This document shows, in pieces, positions 1 to 8,284 of a DNA stretch of 64,000 bases. The stretch is from Pseudomonas sp. dw_612 (GTDB lineage: Bacteria; Pseudomonadota; Gammaproteobacteria; Pseudomonadales; Pseudomonadaceae). The stretch's first letter is position 1. Every line of letters starts with the position of its first letter. The stretch is from contig NZ_JAAVVC010000013.1 in the NCBI RefSeq assembly GCF_018449725.1, positions 62,001-126,000 of the forward strand, written 5' to 3'. Position numbers and translations under genes: made by a program. The notes under the pieces are model-generated. The model saw only the letters and a program-made list of their open reading frames with translations. It searched no databases and had not been told where the DNA came from.

Positions 1-1478
1 TTAAACCCGTCGTCTACGAAGCCTCGAAGATGGGCGGTCGTCTGCGCTCCCAGGCATTCAACGGGACCGATGGCATCGTCGCCGAATTGGGCGGGATGCG
101 CTTCCCGGTATCGTCTACCGCGTTCTATCACTACGTCGACAAACTCGGCCTGCAGACCAAGCCTTTTCCGAACCCGCTGACGCCCGCGTCGGGCAGCACG
201 GTGATCGACATCGAAGGCAAAACCCATTACGCACAGAAACTGGCGGACCTTCCTGCACTGTTCCAGGAAGTGGCTGACGCCTGGGCGGATGCATTGGAAG
301 CCGGTTCGCAATTCGCCGATATCCAACAAGCGATCCGTGACCGAGACGTGCCGCGCCTCAAAGAATTGTGGAACACCCTGGTTCCGCTGTGGGATGACCG
401 CACTTTCTACGACTTCGTCGCGACGTCCAAAGCCTTCGCCAAACTCTCGTTCCATCACCGCGAAGTGTTCGGTCAGGTCGGCTTCGGCACCGGCGGCTGG
501 GATTCGGACTTCCCGAACTCGATGCTGGAAATCTTCCGGGTGGTGATGACCAACTGCGACGATCACCAGCATCTGGTCGTCGGTGGCGTCGAACAAGTCC
601 CGCAAGGCATCTGGCGCCATGTGCCAGAACGCTGCGTGCACTGGCCCGAAGGCACCAGTCTCAAGTCTTTGCACCGAGGCGCGCCGCGCTCCGGGGTTAA
701 AAAAATCGCCCACGCCGCTGACGGCCGCTTTGCGGTCACCGACAACAACGGCGACACCCGCGAATACGCCGCCGTACTGACCACCTGCCAGAGCTGGTTG
801 CTGACCACCCAGATCGAATGCGACGAAACCCTGTTCTCGCAAAAGATGTGGATGGCCCTCGACCGCACCCGTTACATGCAATCGTCGAAAACCTTTGTGA
901 TGGTCGACCGGCCGTTCTGGAAAGACAAAGATCCGGAAACCGGCCGCGACCTGATGAGCATGACCCTCACCGATCGCCTGACCCGTGGCACTTACCTGTT
1001 CGACAACGGTGACGACAAGCCAGGTGTGATTTGCCTGTCGTATTCGTGGATGAGCGACGCGTTGAAAATGCTGCCGCACCCGGTGGAAAAACGCGTGAAG
1101 CTGGCGCTGGATGCGTTGAAGAAAATCTACCCGAAAGTCGATATCGCCGCGCGGATCATTGGCGACCCGATCACCGTGTCCTGGGAAGCCGACCCGCATT
1201 TCCTCGGTGCCTTCAAAGGCGCCCTGCCCGGCCACTACCGCTACAACCAGCGCATGTACGCGCACTTCATGCAGGACGACATGCCCGCCGAACAACGCGG
1301 GATTTTCATCGCCGGCGACGACGTTTCATGGACGCCGGCCTGGGTTGAAGGCGCGGTACAGACCTCGCTCAATGCGGTTTGGGGCATCATGAAACACTTC
1401 GGCGGTGAAACTCACGACGAGAACCCGGGTCCAGGAGATGTGTTCAACGAGATCGGTCCGATCGCCCTGCCCGAGTAA
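1..1478 (+). CDS. davB: L-lysine 2-monooxygenase (flavin amine oxidase), 5' end outside window
   Basis: The open frame runs in from the left edge (first full codon at base 3), giving 491 visible residues. DavB proteins are about 560 residues, so roughly 70 N-terminal residues, including the GxGxxG FAD loop, lie outside. The first visible residues (VVYEASKMGGRLRS) are the strand ending in the ribose-binding Glu plus the GGR motif of the amine oxidase family. The C-terminus has the second FAD segment (IFIAGDDVSWTPAWVEGA). From memory it resembles Pseudomonas putida DavB, which decarboxylates and oxidises L-lysine to 5-aminopentanamide. The neighbour 12 bp downstream is the matching amidase. The internal ATG at base 30 should not be taken as the start, because conserved sequence continues upstream of it. 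Confidence 0.9.
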   Translation, partial: KPVVYEASKMGGRLRSQAFNGTDGIVAELGGMRFPVSSTAFYHYVDKLGLQTKPFPNPLTPASGSTVIDIEGKTHYAQKLADLPALFQEVADAWADALEAGSQFADIQQAIRDRDVPRLKELWNTLVPLWDDRTFYDFVATSKAFAKLSFHHREVFGQVGFGTGGWDSDFPNSMLEIFRVVMTNCDDHQHLVVGGVEQVPQGIWRHVPERCVHWPEGTSLKSLHRGAPRSGVKKIAHAADGRFAVTDNNGDTREYAAVLTTCQSWLLTTQIECDETLFSQKMWMALDRTRYMQSSKTFVMVDRPFWKDKDPETGRDLMSMTLTDRLTRGTYLFDNGDDKPGVICLSYSWMSDALKMLPHPVEKRVKLALDALKKIYPKVDIAARIIGDPITVSWEADPHFLGAFKGALPGHYRYNQRMYAHFMQDDMPAEQRGIFIAGDDVSWTPAWVEGAVQTSLNAVWGIMKHFGGETHDENPGPGDVFNEIGPIALPE

Positions 1479-1490
1479 GAGGAATCCGAA

Positions 1491-2285
1491 ATGCGCGTAG
1501 CCCTTTACCAATGTCCACCGCTGCCCCTGGACGTCGCCGGCAATCTGCAGCGCCTGCATCAACTGGCGCTGGAGGCCAAAGGTGCGGACTTGCTGGTGGT
1601 GCCGGAGATGTTCCTGACCGGCTACAACATCGGCGTCGATGCAGTCAGCGTCCTCGCCGAGGTGCACAACGGTGAATCGGCGCAACAGATTGCGCGCATT
1701 GCCAAGACCACCGGGATAGCCATTCTGTATGGCTACCCCGAGCGCACCGAAGACGGCCAGATCTACAACTCGGTGCAGTTGATCGACGCGAATGGCGAAC
1801 GCCTGTGCAACTACCGCAAGACTCATCTGTTCGGAGACCTTGATCACTCGATGTTCAGCGCTGGCGGCGATGATTTCCCGCTGGTTGAGCTCAATGGCTG
1901 GAAGCTTGGTTTCCTGATCTGCTACGACATGGAATTCCCGGAAAACGCCCGACGCCTGGCCCTGGCCGGCGCCGAGCTGATCCTGGTGCCGACCGCGAAC
2001 ATGATTCCTTTCGACTTTGTCGCCGACGTCACCGTCCGCGCCCGCGCTTTCGAAAACCAGTGTTATGTGGCTTACGCCAACTATTGCGGCCAGGAAGGCG
2101 ATATCCAGTACTGTGGCCAAAGCAGCATCGCCGCGCCGGACGGCAGCCGCATCGCCCAGGCTGGCCTGGATGAAGCACTGATTGTCGGTGAGTTGGACCG
2201 GCAGTTAATGGTCGATTCCCGCGCGGCTAATCGCTACCTGCTTGATCGTCGGCCTGAGTTGTATGGCGCGCTGAACAAGCGCTGA
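1491..2285 (+). CDS. davA: 5-aminopentanamidase (delta-aminovaleramidase), nitrilase superfamily
   Basis: This is a 264-residue carbon-nitrogen hydrolase, the usual DavA length. The catalytic triad is visible: Glu39 in VPEMFLTGYN, Lys110 in YRKTHLF and Cys144 in GFLICYDMEFPE. The protein should be cytosolic, as there is no signal peptide. It hydrolyses 5-aminopentanamide, the DavB product, to 5-aminovalerate and ammonia. It starts 12 bp after davB behind an AGAGGAA ribosome binding site, so the two are an operon. The same pair lies beside pqqF in P. putida, which supports the substrate assignment over a generic amidase. Confidence 0.9.
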   Translation: MRVALYQCPPLPLDVAGNLQRLHQLALEAKGADLLVVPEMFLTGYNIGVDAVSVLAEVHNGESAQQIARIAKTTGIAILYGYPERTEDGQIYNSVQLIDANGERLCNYRKTHLFGDLDHSMFSAGGDDFPLVELNGWKLGFLICYDMEFPENARRLALAGAELILVPTANMIPFDFVADVTVRARAFENQCYVAYANYCGQEGDIQYCGQSSIAAPDGSRIAQAGLDEALIVGELDRQLMVDSRAANRYLLDRRPELYGALNKR

Positions 2286-2333
2286 GTCCCCGTTATCCGC
2301 TAGCATTAGCGCTTCTCTGTACTGGAAGTGCTC

Positions 2334-4766
2334 ATGCCTGCGCTGAATCTCCCCCGCCCTCTCACCGAAACCCTGGCCAACGGCCTGCGGGTGACGCTGC
2401 GTCATGCCCCCGATTTGAAGCGCAATGCTGCGGCGTTGCGAGTGGCTGCCGGCAGTCATGACGTGCCTCTGGCGTGGCCCGGACTCGCGCATTTTCTTGA
2501 GCATCTGCTGTTTCTCGGCACCGAACGTTTTCCGTCCGGCCAAGGGCTGATGGCCTACGTCCAGCGTCATGGCGGGCAGGTGAATGCACGCACCAGCGAG
2601 CGCACCACCGACTTCTTTTTTGAGCTGCCGCCTCAGACCTTTGCCGGTGGACTGGAACGTCTGTCAGACATGCTCGCTCACCCGCGTATGAATCTGGACG
2701 ATCAGTTGCGGGAACGGGAAGTGTTGCAGGCAGAGTTTGTAGCCTGGTCTCAGGATGCGACAGCTCAGCAACAACTCGCGTTGTTCGACGGGCTGTCCGA
2801 GGCGCACCCGCTAAGGGGATTCCACGCTGGCAATCGCGACAGCCTGCCGGTGCCACAGCCTGAATTTCAGCAAGCGTTGAAAGACTTTTATCAGCGGTTT
2901 TATCAGACCGGGCAGATGACCTTGAGCCTCGTGGGTCCGCAAACGATTGATGAACTCAGGACGATGGCTGAGGCGTTTTCCGCCGCTATCGCCATCGCTG
3001 AAAAAGTCCCTCAGGCCATGCCCACAGCTTTAATGGATTCTTCCCACTACAGTTATCAACAGGTCGGCAAACAGCGGCTGGATCTACTGTTCACGTTCGA
3101 AGCGCTACCCGAGTCTTCATCTGAAGCAATGGCGTTCCTGTGCCATTGGTTGAACGCCGCGAAACCCGGTGGTTTGTCGGATGAGCTGCAAAAACGCGGT
3201 TTGGCAGACAGCCTGAAAGCTGCGCCGCTGTATCAGTTCGCTGGGCAAGCCGTGCTGCACATCGAGTTCAAATTGTTCGCCAATGTGCCGCCAACAACCA
3301 TTCGTGGACAACTGATGGATTGGCTCGGGTTCTTTGCCTCCCAGCAAAACTGGAGCGCATTACGCGAAGAGTACGCAGCCCTGCTGCAACGCCAGCAGCA
3401 AGTCAGCGGCGCTTTGCAGCGGGTTCAACGGGACAGTGAACAACGTGAAACCGCGCTATCCGAACAAGGCATCGCGGCCCTCAAGGAAATCCTGAAACAA
3501 ATCGGCGCTGTGGATAACTTCAGCGGCCAATGGCAACTCCCGGCGCCCAATCCATTTTTGCGCTCAGAAGTACCCGTCGCCAATGCCGGACTGATCCGTG
3601 GCCAGACCAGCGCCCACCGTGGCCTGCGCACGTTTGCCCAGGATCGCTCGCGCGGTCGTCGTGAACGCTCGCCGATGCAATTCAGCACCGCGTTGCCGGG
3701 CAACACTGATGAAGGTGCCCTTTATCTGCGCTGGCGCCTGGACTCGACGCCGGATAGCCGCCTTCAGGCGAGTCTGGAAAACCACCTCCAGCCATTGCGC
3801 GAAGATGCTCGCCAGGCCGGTGTGGATTTTTCCTTCAGCGCAACAGGCAATGAATGGCTGCTGAAAATGACCGGCCTGCAAGAGCCGATGCCAGCCGTCC
3901 TCGAGCACGCGCTGACCGCTCTGACAAAACTTGATGCTGATTTCCCACAAGCAGAACCGACAAGCCCTGCGTTGATGCCGATTCGCCAGTTGCTCAAAGC
4001 GCTGCCAGAGCGCTGTCTCGAAAACTCCGCCGTTTCAGCCGACCTGCAACCACTCTGGTCGAGCGCCCGTTGGGATGGCCTGGCAATCGGCCTGTCCGCC
4101 CAGACACAAGCGGCCATGGGCGTTGCCTTGAGTCATATCCCCGGCGTTGCGGACAATCAACTGACACCACCGCCCTCGATCAACGCCCAGTATCTGTGGC
4201 ACGCCGTCGACGCCGATTCCAGCGAACACGCACTGCTGCTGTTCTGTCCTACAGCCACCCAGGAAATCTCTGAAGACGCCGCATGGCGGCTGCTCGCACA
4301 TCTCTTGCAGACACCGTTCTACCAGCGCCTGCGGGTCGAGCTTCAACTGGGTTATGCGGTGTTCAGCGGACCACGCCAGATAAACGGCCAGGCAGGTCTG
4401 CTGTTTGGTGTGCAATCACCGAACGTTGCCGCCGTGGATGTGCTGGAACACATCAAACGCTTCCTGAACGGACTGAGTGGGCTGATTCTAGGCGTCGATG
4501 AAACGACTTACCTGGCGCAACGCCAAGCCCTCGCCGATCAATTCGACACCCAAGCCCTGCCCAACATCCAAGCCGTCGAACTGCTCTGGCAGGCAAAGCT
4601 CGCAGGCCACTCGTCGGATTACCTGTCGCAACTCCCTGAAACCATTTTAAAGATTGACCGACAAGCACTGCTCGCCGCCGCGCAACGCCTGAACAACGCC
4701 GAAGGTGGCTGGCGCTGTCTGGCCAGCGATGCTTGCCTGGGGCCGCCGTGGCAAGCGGCAAAATGA
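2334..4766 (+). CDS. pqqF: PqqF, M16-family zinc metalloprotease of PQQ biosynthesis
   Basis: This is an 810-residue insulinase/pitrilysin-type protease that, with its partner, is thought to trim the PqqA peptide during PQQ formation. The inverted zinc motif HxxEH is at His53-Glu56-His57 (HFLEH), with the distal Glu pair at Glu127 and Glu134 (EREVLQAE). The ATG at 2334 is preferred over an in-frame GTG six bases earlier because GGAAG lies at good spacing before it. Middle and C-terminal M16 repeats follow; as in other PqqF proteins the C-terminal half is poorly conserved. A small hairpin (CGCTA/TAGCG, 2298-2311) lies in the 48-bp gap after davA. Confidence 0.93.
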   Translation: MPALNLPRPLTETLANGLRVTLRHAPDLKRNAAALRVAAGSHDVPLAWPGLAHFLEHLLFLGTERFPSGQGLMAYVQRHGGQVNARTSERTTDFFFELPPQTFAGGLERLSDMLAHPRMNLDDQLREREVLQAEFVAWSQDATAQQQLALFDGLSEAHPLRGFHAGNRDSLPVPQPEFQQALKDFYQRFYQTGQMTLSLVGPQTIDELRTMAEAFSAAIAIAEKVPQAMPTALMDSSHYSYQQVGKQRLDLLFTFEALPESSSEAMAFLCHWLNAAKPGGLSDELQKRGLADSLKAAPLYQFAGQAVLHIEFKLFANVPPTTIRGQLMDWLGFFASQQNWSALREEYAALLQRQQQVSGALQRVQRDSEQRETALSEQGIAALKEILKQIGAVDNFSGQWQLPAPNPFLRSEVPVANAGLIRGQTSAHRGLRTFAQDRSRGRRERSPMQFSTALPGNTDEGALYLRWRLDSTPDSRLQASLENHLQPLREDARQAGVDFSFSATGNEWLLKMTGLQEPMPAVLEHALTALTKLDADFPQAEPTSPALMPIRQLLKALPERCLENSAVSADLQPLWSSARWDGLAIGLSAQTQAAMGVALSHIPGVADNQLTPPPSINAQYLWHAVDADSSEHALLLFCPTATQEISEDAAWRLLAHLLQTPFYQRLRVELQLGYAVFSGPRQINGQAGLLFGVQSPNVAAVDVLEHIKRFLNGLSGLILGVDETTYLAQRQALADQFDTQALPNIQAVELLWQAKLAGHSSDYLSQLPETILKIDRQALLAAAQRLNNAEGGWRCLASDACLGPPWQAAK

Positions 4767-4923
4767 TCATTACCGACGCTGCAATTAGCTTTCTCAAAGT
4801 TTCACGGGCGACGGCTCTGTAATTTTGAGTAACATAGCCACCTAACTATCTGAACATCTCCGGCTGGAGGTGGACTATATGTATAGGTCTCAACCGTTTC
4901 ATCCACCTGAAAGGAGCACTCTT
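4767..4923 (+). promoter_or_regulatory. Probable pqqA promoter and leader region
   Basis: This is a 157-bp non-coding gap between pqqF and the very short pqqA gene. AT-rich TATATG/TATAGG at 4876-4887 and TTGAGT at 4825 are possible promoter elements, but no pair has ideal spacing. A clear ribosome binding site, AAGGAG (4911-4916), precedes pqqA by seven bases. A dedicated promoter here is an inference from the need for high PqqA levels and from the terminator after pqqA. Confidence 0.35.
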
Positions 4924-4998
4924 ATGTCCTGGTCCAAACCTGCTTACACCGACCTGCGTATCGGCTTTGAAGTCACCATGTACTTCGCAAGCCGCTAA
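4924..4998 (+). CDS. pqqA: PqqA, precursor peptide of pyrroloquinoline quinone
   Basis: A 24-residue peptide beginning MSWSKPAYTD and ending TMYFASR, typical PqqA length. Glu16 and Tyr20, which PqqE crosslinks and which become the PQQ skeleton, are present in FEVTMY. The start is set by AAGGAG seven bases upstream. The gene is too short for ordinary ORF calling, and a longer frame starting at 4967 in another register would mask its end. A hairpin terminator follows 18 bp after the stop. Confidence 0.97.
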   Translation: MSWSKPAYTDLRIGFEVTMYFASR

Positions 4999-5016
4999 GT
5001 TTGTCTTGCAGCACAG

Positions 5017-5041
5017 CGCCTCGGTCCGCCGGGGCGTTTTT
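5017..5041 (+). terminator. Intrinsic terminator/attenuator between pqqA and pqqB
   Basis: An eight-pair stem (CGCCTCGG with CCGGGGCG, one G-T pair) with loop TCCG is followed by TTTTTATTTT. It lies between pqqA and pqqB in the same direction. Partial termination here would give more pqqA message than pqqBCDE message, as expected for a peptide consumed as substrate. Confidence 0.85.
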
Positions 5042-5071
5042 ATTTTCAGCGTTCAAAATGATGGAGCGACC

Positions 5072-5983
5072 ATGTTTGTCCAGATTCTAGGTTCCGCCGC
5101 CGGCGGTGGTTTCCCGCAGTGGAATTGCAACTGCGTGAACTGCGCGGGCTTTCGCGACGGCAGCCTGAATGCCAAGGCGCGGACCCAATCGTCCATCGCG
5201 ATTTCCGATGACGGCGTGAACTGGGTGCTGTGCAATGCTTCACCGGACATCCGCGCCCAGCTCCAGAATTTTACCCCGATGCAACCGGGCCGGGCCCTGC
5301 GGGATACCGGGATCAGCGCGATTATCCTGATGGACAGCCAGATCGACCACACCACCGGCCTGCTCAGCCTGCGCGAAGGTTGCCCGCATCAGGTCTGGTG
5401 CACCGACATGGTCCATGAAGACCTGAGCACCGGTTTTCCGCTGTTCACCATGCTGACCCACTGGAACGGCGGGCTGAACTGGAATCGCATCGAACTCGAC
5501 CAGAACTTCACCGTCCCGGCCTGCCCGAACCTGCGCTTCACCCCGCTGCCCCTGCGTAGCGCCGCGCCGCCCTACTCCCCGCACCGCTTCGACCCGCACC
5601 CGGGCGACAACATCGGTCTGATCGTCGAAGACCTGAGCACCGGCGGAAAGCTGTTTTACGCACCGGGCTTGGGCAAGGTCGACGCGCCGCTGCTGGAGAT
5701 CATGGCGGGTAGCGATTGCCTGCTGGTGGACGGCACGATGTGGGATGACGACGAAATGCAGCGCCGTGGCGTCGGCACCCGCACGGGTCGGGAAATGGGT
5801 CACCTGGCGCAGAACGGCCCCGGCGGCATGCTGGAAGTGCTGGAACAACTGCCCCAGCAGCGCAAAGTGCTTATCCACATCAACAACACCAACCCGATTC
5901 TTGATGAGAATTCGCCGGAGCGGGCGGAGTTGGATCGGCGTGGGGTTGAAGTGGCGTATGACGGCATGGGTATTGTGTTGTAG
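5072..5983 (+). CDS. pqqB: PqqB, metallo-beta-lactamase-fold PQQ biosynthesis protein
   Basis: A 303-residue protein starting MFVQILGSAAGGGFPQW, the conserved PqqB N-terminus. The start at 5072 is favoured over upstream starts in the same frame by GGAG at 5063-5066 and by exact family length. The structural zinc site Cys19-x-Cys21-xx-Cys24 (NCNCVNC) is present, and the active-site region carries DSQIDHTTGL. PqqB is proposed to act as an oxygenase/hydroxylase on the crosslinked Glu-Tyr intermediate. It is followed by a REP pair before pqqC, which is unusual inside this operon. Confidence 0.95.
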   Translation: MFVQILGSAAGGGFPQWNCNCVNCAGFRDGSLNAKARTQSSIAISDDGVNWVLCNASPDIRAQLQNFTPMQPGRALRDTGISAIILMDSQIDHTTGLLSLREGCPHQVWCTDMVHEDLSTGFPLFTMLTHWNGGLNWNRIELDQNFTVPACPNLRFTPLPLRSAAPPYSPHRFDPHPGDNIGLIVEDLSTGGKLFYAPGLGKVDAPLLEIMAGSDCLLVDGTMWDDDEMQRRGVGTRTGREMGHLAQNGPGGMLEVLEQLPQQRKVLIHINNTNPILDENSPERAELDRRGVEVAYDGMGIVL

Positions 5984-5992
5984 CCAATGGCC

Positions 5993-6063
5993 CCTTCGCG
6001 GGCAAGCCTTGCTCCTACAGGGGAGAGCGACAAACCTGTAGGAGCGAGGCTTGCCCGCGAAGG
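5993..6063. repeat. REP pair (short-spaced) between pqqB and pqqC
   Basis: Inverted arms of about 28 bp built on TGTAGGAGCGAGGCTTGCC are separated by about 15 bp. This is the GTAGGAGCGAGGC variant of the local REP family. It lies only 9 bp after the pqqB stop. Confidence 0.9.
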
Positions 6064-6112
6064 CGTCAGATCAGACACCAAAGAATTAACCGGTCGTACC
6101 CGGAGAACCGAA

Positions 6113-6865
6113 ATGACTGACACCGCAATGTCCCCCACCGAGTTCGAAGCCGCCCTGCGCGCCAAGGGCGCCTATTACCACATCTACCACCCGTATCACG
6201 TGGCGATGTACGAAGGTCGGGCGACCCGCGAGCAGATCCAGGGCTGGGTCGCCAACCGCTTCTACTATCAGGTGAACATCCCCCTGAAGGACGCCGCGAT
6301 CCTGGCCAACTGCCCGGACCGCGAGATCCGCCGCGAATGGATTCAGCGCTTGCTGGACCATGACGGCGCCCCCGGCGAAGACGGCGGTATCGAAGCCTGG
6401 CTGCGTCTGGGCCAAGCCGTCGGCCTCGACCCGGATCAACTGCGCTCCCAGGAACTGGTGCTGCCCGGCGTGCGTTTCGCCGTGGACGCCTACGTCAATT
6501 TCGCCCGTCGGGCCAGTTGGCAGGAAGCCGCCAGCAGCTCGCTGACCGAGCTGTTCGCACCGCAGATCCACCAATCGCGCCTCGACAGTTGGCCGCAGCA
6601 TTACCCGTGGATCGACCCGACCGGCTACGAGTATTTCCGCACACGCCTGGGTCAGGCGCGGCGCGATGTCGAGCACGGTCTGGCGATCACCTTGCAGCAC
6701 TACACGACGCGGGAAGGCCAGGAGCGCATGCTGGAAATTCTCCAGTTCAAACTGGACATTCTTTGGAGCATGCTCGATGCCATGACCATGGCCTATGAGT
6801 TGAATCGCCCGCCGTATCACAGCGTGACCGAGCAACGGGTCTGGCATAAAGGAATCACCTTATGA
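6113..6865 (+). CDS. pqqC: PqqC, pyrroloquinoline-quinone synthase
   Basis: A 250-residue cofactor-less oxidase that performs the last step, ring closure and eight-electron oxidation of AHQQ to PQQ. The start at 6113 has GGAG seven bases upstream and gives the normal family length; an in-frame start at 5987 would add REP-encoded residues and is rejected. Conserved segments include YYHIYHPYHVAMYEG (residues 17-31), the WVANRFYYQ helix and the C-terminal HYTTREGQERML region. The stop overlaps the pqqD start by ATGA, indicating translational coupling. Confidence 0.96.
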   Translation: MTDTAMSPTEFEAALRAKGAYYHIYHPYHVAMYEGRATREQIQGWVANRFYYQVNIPLKDAAILANCPDREIRREWIQRLLDHDGAPGEDGGIEAWLRLGQAVGLDPDQLRSQELVLPGVRFAVDAYVNFARRASWQEAASSSLTELFAPQIHQSRLDSWPQHYPWIDPTGYEYFRTRLGQARRDVEHGLAITLQHYTTREGQERMLEILQFKLDILWSMLDAMTMAYELNRPPYHSVTEQRVWHKGITL

Positions 6866-7137
6866 GTTTCGATCGCAGCAAGACCCCAACCTGGCGTACC
6901 GGCTACCGTTTCCAATACGAACCGGCGCAAAAAGGCCACGTGCTGCTGTACCCGGAAGGCATGATCAAACTGAATGAAAGCGCCGCGCTGATCGGCGGCT
7001 TGATCGATGGCGAGCGTGACGTGGCCGCGATCATCGCCGCACTCGATGCGCAATTCCCCGGCGTGCCGGAGCTCGGTGAAGACATCGAGCAATTCATGGA
7101 GGTTGCCCGTGCTCAGCACTGGATCGAACTTGCCTGA
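6862..7137 (+). CDS. pqqD: PqqD, PqqA-binding chaperone (RRE)
   Basis: A 91-residue protein with the PqqD fold, the prototype of RiPP recognition elements. It binds PqqA and presents it to the radical SAM enzyme PqqE. Conserved stretches are the RFQYEPAQ strand region, VLLYPEGMIKLNESAA, and the helical VAAIIAALDAQFPGVPELGEDIEQFM. It overlaps pqqC by 4 bp and pqqE by 29 bp, consistent with tightly coupled synthesis of interacting partners. Confidence 0.96.
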   Translation: MSFDRSKTPTWRTGYRFQYEPAQKGHVLLYPEGMIKLNESAALIGGLIDGERDVAAIIAALDAQFPGVPELGEDIEQFMEVARAQHWIELA

Positions 7138-8284
7138 TTCCGCGTCGGACACGTTACCGCCCAAACCGGAAATCGGCCTGCCGCTGTGGCTGCTGGCCGA
7201 GCTGACCTATCGCTGCCCGCTGCAATGCCCGTACTGCTCCAATCCGCTGGATTTCGCCGAGCAAGGCAAGGAACTCAGCACCGAGCAGTGGATCAAGGTG
7301 TTCCGCGAAGCGCGGGAGATGGGCGCGGCGCAGCTGGGTTTCTCCGGTGGCGAACCGCTGGTGCGCCAGGACCTCGCTGAGCTGATTGCCGAGGCGCGCA
7401 AGCTGGGTTTCTACACCAACCTGATCACCTCCGGCATCGGTCTGACCGAACAGAAAATCAGCGATTTCAAGAAGGCCGGTCTGGACCATATCCAGATCAG
7501 TTTCCAGGCCAGCGATGAGCAGGTGAACAACCTCTTGGCCGGCTCGAAAAAAGCCTTCGCGCAGAAGCTGGAAATGGCTCGCGCAGTGAAAGCCCACGGC
7601 TATCCGATGGTGCTGAACTTCGTCACTCATCGACACAACATCGACAAGATCGACCGCATTATCGAGCTGTGTATCGCCCTGGAAGCGGACTTCGTTGAGC
7701 TCGCCACTTGCCAGTTCTACGGCTGGGCGCAGCTCAATCGTGTCGGTTTGTTGCCGACCAAGGAACAACTGGTCCGCGCCGAACGCATCACCAACGAATA
7801 CCGCGCCAAACTGGAAGCCGAAGGGCATCCGTGCAAGTTGATTTTCGTCACCCCGGACTACTACGAAGAACGTCCGAAAGCCTGCATGAATGGCTGGGGC
7901 AGTATTTTTCTGACAGTCACGCCGGACGGAACCGCGCTGCCGTGTCACGGCGCCCGACAGATGCCGGTGCAATTTCCCAACGTGCGCGACCACAGCATGC
8001 AGCACATCTGGTACGACTCGTTCGGCTTCAACCGCTTTCGCGGTTACGACTGGATGCCCGAACCATGCCGCTCGTGCGATGAGAAAGAAAAGGACTTCGG
8101 CGGCTGTCGCTGCCAAGCCTTCATGCTCACGGGAGATGCCAGCAATGCCGACCCGGTGTGCAGCAAATCAGAACATCACGGCGTGATTCTCCAGGCCCGC
8201 GAAGAAGCCGAACACGCGACTCAAACCATCGAACAACTGGCCTTTCGCAATGAACGAAACTCACGCCTCATCGCCAAAAGCTGA
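7109..8284 (+). CDS. pqqE: PqqE, radical SAM PqqA Glu-Tyr crosslinking enzyme
   Basis: A 391-residue radical SAM enzyme with a C-terminal SPASM domain. The SAM cluster motif is Cys36-xxx-Cys40-xx-Cys43 in TYRCPLQCPYCSN. The auxiliary-cluster cysteines occur in LPCHGARQMP, EPCRSCDEKEKDFGGCRC and DPVCSKS. The start is GTG at 7109, inside pqqD, supported by GGAGG at 7098-7102; the in-frame start at 7007 would place over 30 residues of out-of-frame pqqD sequence in front. It forms the carbon-carbon bond between Glu16 and Tyr20 of PqqA. Confidence 0.95.
   Translation: MLSTGSNLPDSASDTLPPKPEIGLPLWLLAELTYRCPLQCPYCSNPLDFAEQGKELSTEQWIKVFREAREMGAAQLGFSGGEPLVRQDLAELIAEARKLGFYTNLITSGIGLTEQKISDFKKAGLDHIQISFQASDEQVNNLLAGSKKAFAQKLEMARAVKAHGYPMVLNFVTHRHNIDKIDRIIELCIALEADFVELATCQFYGWAQLNRVGLLPTKEQLVRAERITNEYRAKLEAEGHPCKLIFVTPDYYEERPKACMNGWGSIFLTVTPDGTALPCHGARQMPVQFPNVRDHSMQHIWYDSFGFNRFRGYDWMPEPCRSCDEKEKDFGGCRCQAFMLTGDASNADPVCSKSEHHGVILQAREEAEHATQTIEQLAFRNERNSRLIAKS

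Noticed and set aside
4825..4887. A sigma-70 promoter for pqqA with defined -35 and -10
   Set aside because: Candidate boxes (TTGAGT, TATATG, TATAGG) do not pair at acceptable spacing, so only a general promoter region is listed.
4967..5071. An extended start for PqqB in the pqqA region
   Set aside because: It would overlap pqqA and include the terminator hairpin; GGAG and family length support 5072.
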